From: Eubacteriales bacterium
Lineage (GTDB): Bacteria; Bacillota; Clostridia; Lachnospirales; Lachnospiraceae
Length of the DNA: 64,000 nucleotides
Assembly: GCA_030537195.1 (NCBI GenBank)
Contig: JAUNOK010000008.1
Coordinates: 24,698-88,697, forward strand
Direction of reading: 5' to 3'
Positions 63,595 to 64,000 of the stretch are shown here, piece after piece. Below the pieces are notes generated by a model. The model searched no databases. It was not told the DNA's origin and was given only the letters and a program-made list of their open reading frames with translations. The translations under genes were made by a program, and so were the position numbers. The stretch's first letter is position 1. Each line of letters opens with the position of its first letter.

Positions 63595-64000
63595 ATGGCT
63601 CATATTAAGAATATGTCAAACAGAGCATACATTTCAAGCAGCCTGAAAAACAAGCTTTCACGCTTTGAAATGTACAGATACAGCTTTATATATGCGCCTA
63701 CAGGTTATGGTAAATCCAAGATAACTAAATCTTTCTTCAAGAACTACTCAGGATATACAGTTTTATGGATAGATGCTGAAAGTTCAAGAGAGATTTTCTG
63801 GGAAAACTTCTGCAATGCAATTAAACTTCTTAATGTTTCCCTTGCAGAATCATTCAAGAATATTGGATTTCCTGATTCAGACGAAGATATTAATGCGGTT
63901 ATCAACCTTCTTTCTATTATGAATTCAGAACAGTCTTCAGCATTACTTGTTATTGATAATTTTGATAACATATTTGATGATAATATGTGCAGAATATTTG
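63595..64000 (+). CDS. MalT-like ATP-dependent LuxR-type regulator (N-terminal part only)
   Basis: The frame from ATG 63595 (AAGGGGAGA upstream) is open to the window edge, 135 residues. IYAPTGYGKSKIT near residue 37 is the Walker A of the STAND ATPases in MalT-type regulators (APxGYGKT), VLWIDAESSREIFWENFCNAI follows, and ALLVIDNFDN near residue 120 is the Walker B. The C-terminal HTH is beyond the window, so regulator function is inferred from the ATPase type. Confidence 0.75.
   Translation, partial: MAHIKNMSNRAYISSSLKNKLSRFEMYRYSFIYAPTGYGKSKITKSFFKNYSGYTVLWIDAESSREIFWENFCNAIKLLNVSLAESFKNIGFPDSDEDINAVINLLSIMNSEQSSALLVIDNFDNIFDDNMCRIF

Noticed and set aside
1..64000. CRISPR arrays, insertion sequences, prophage or integrated elements
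   Set aside because: No repeat-spacer array, transposase, integrase, or terminal inverted repeats were seen; composition looks uniform across the window.

Overview
The window is a gene-dense, AT-rich stretch of chromosome from a spore-forming low-GC Firmicute, most likely a member of the Lachnospiraceae (a Lachnospira/[Eubacterium] eligens-like organism is my best guess, from gene order and protein style only). It carries a complete spoIIIA operon, spoIVB and spo0A, has an acetate-forming pta-ackA pair, and shows Firmicute-type Shine-Dalgarno sites (AGGAGG) and sigma-A promoters throughout. No rRNA operon, phage, insertion sequence or CRISPR array is visible. It reads as core genome with a few accessory insertions.

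Layout. 1-4 kb: a cyclophilin lipoprotein (cut by the window edge) diverges from a surface-polysaccharide control cluster (Wzz-type co-polymerase, BY-kinase, LCP ligase), followed by a secreted protein with a sorting-signal-like tail. 4-12 kb: two ABC export systems flank a deacetylase and a D,D-carboxypeptidase. 12-16.7 kb: spoIIIAA-AH. 16.7-27 kb: one long housekeeping run yloU-nusB-xseA-xseB-ispA-dxs-tlyA-nadK-argR-recN-spoIVB. An NSS transporter then separates spoIVB from spo0A, which sits behind two 0A boxes. 29-39 kb: an NlpC/P60 hydrolase, glgA, a tRNA-Leu(CAA), an orphan zinc-finger anti-sigma-like protein, polA-coaE, a YycJ-type hydrolase, an ACT protein and a UPF0210 protein. 38.7-42.3 kb: tmcAL divergent from pta-ackA. 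42.4-54.9 kb: yceD-rpmF, plsX-acpP-rnc-smc-ftsY, ilvA, an AI-2E-family protein, ylxM-ffh-rpsP-khpA. 55-59.5 kb: rimM, rplS (with trmD missing between them), lepB, rbgA, rnhB, yraN, yfiH. 59.5-64 kb: an unrecognised membrane protein, der-plsY-gpsA and the start of a MalT-like regulator.

How the parts fit. Sporulation runs through the left half: Spo0A (entry), SpoIIIA (the mother-cell channel) and SpoIVB (the protease that signals back to the mother cell). Lipid and envelope synthesis recur (plsX, acpP, plsY, gpsA, dxs, ispA, carboxypeptidase, NlpC/P60). Protein targeting (ffh, ftsY, lepB) and ribosome assembly (der, rbgA, rimM, rpsP, rplS, rpmF) dominate the right half.

Most worth a second look: a sigma-E promoter, a transcription terminator and the spoIIIAA ribosome-binding site folded into about 60 bp; an unusually short SpoIIIAG that seems to lack the insertion in its ring-building domain; possible ATT start codons in spoIIIAD and spoIIIAE; a 51-nt hairpin just upstream of rnc; perfect inverted or tandem repeats overlapping the promoters of yceD-rpmF and plsX; and the absent trmD.
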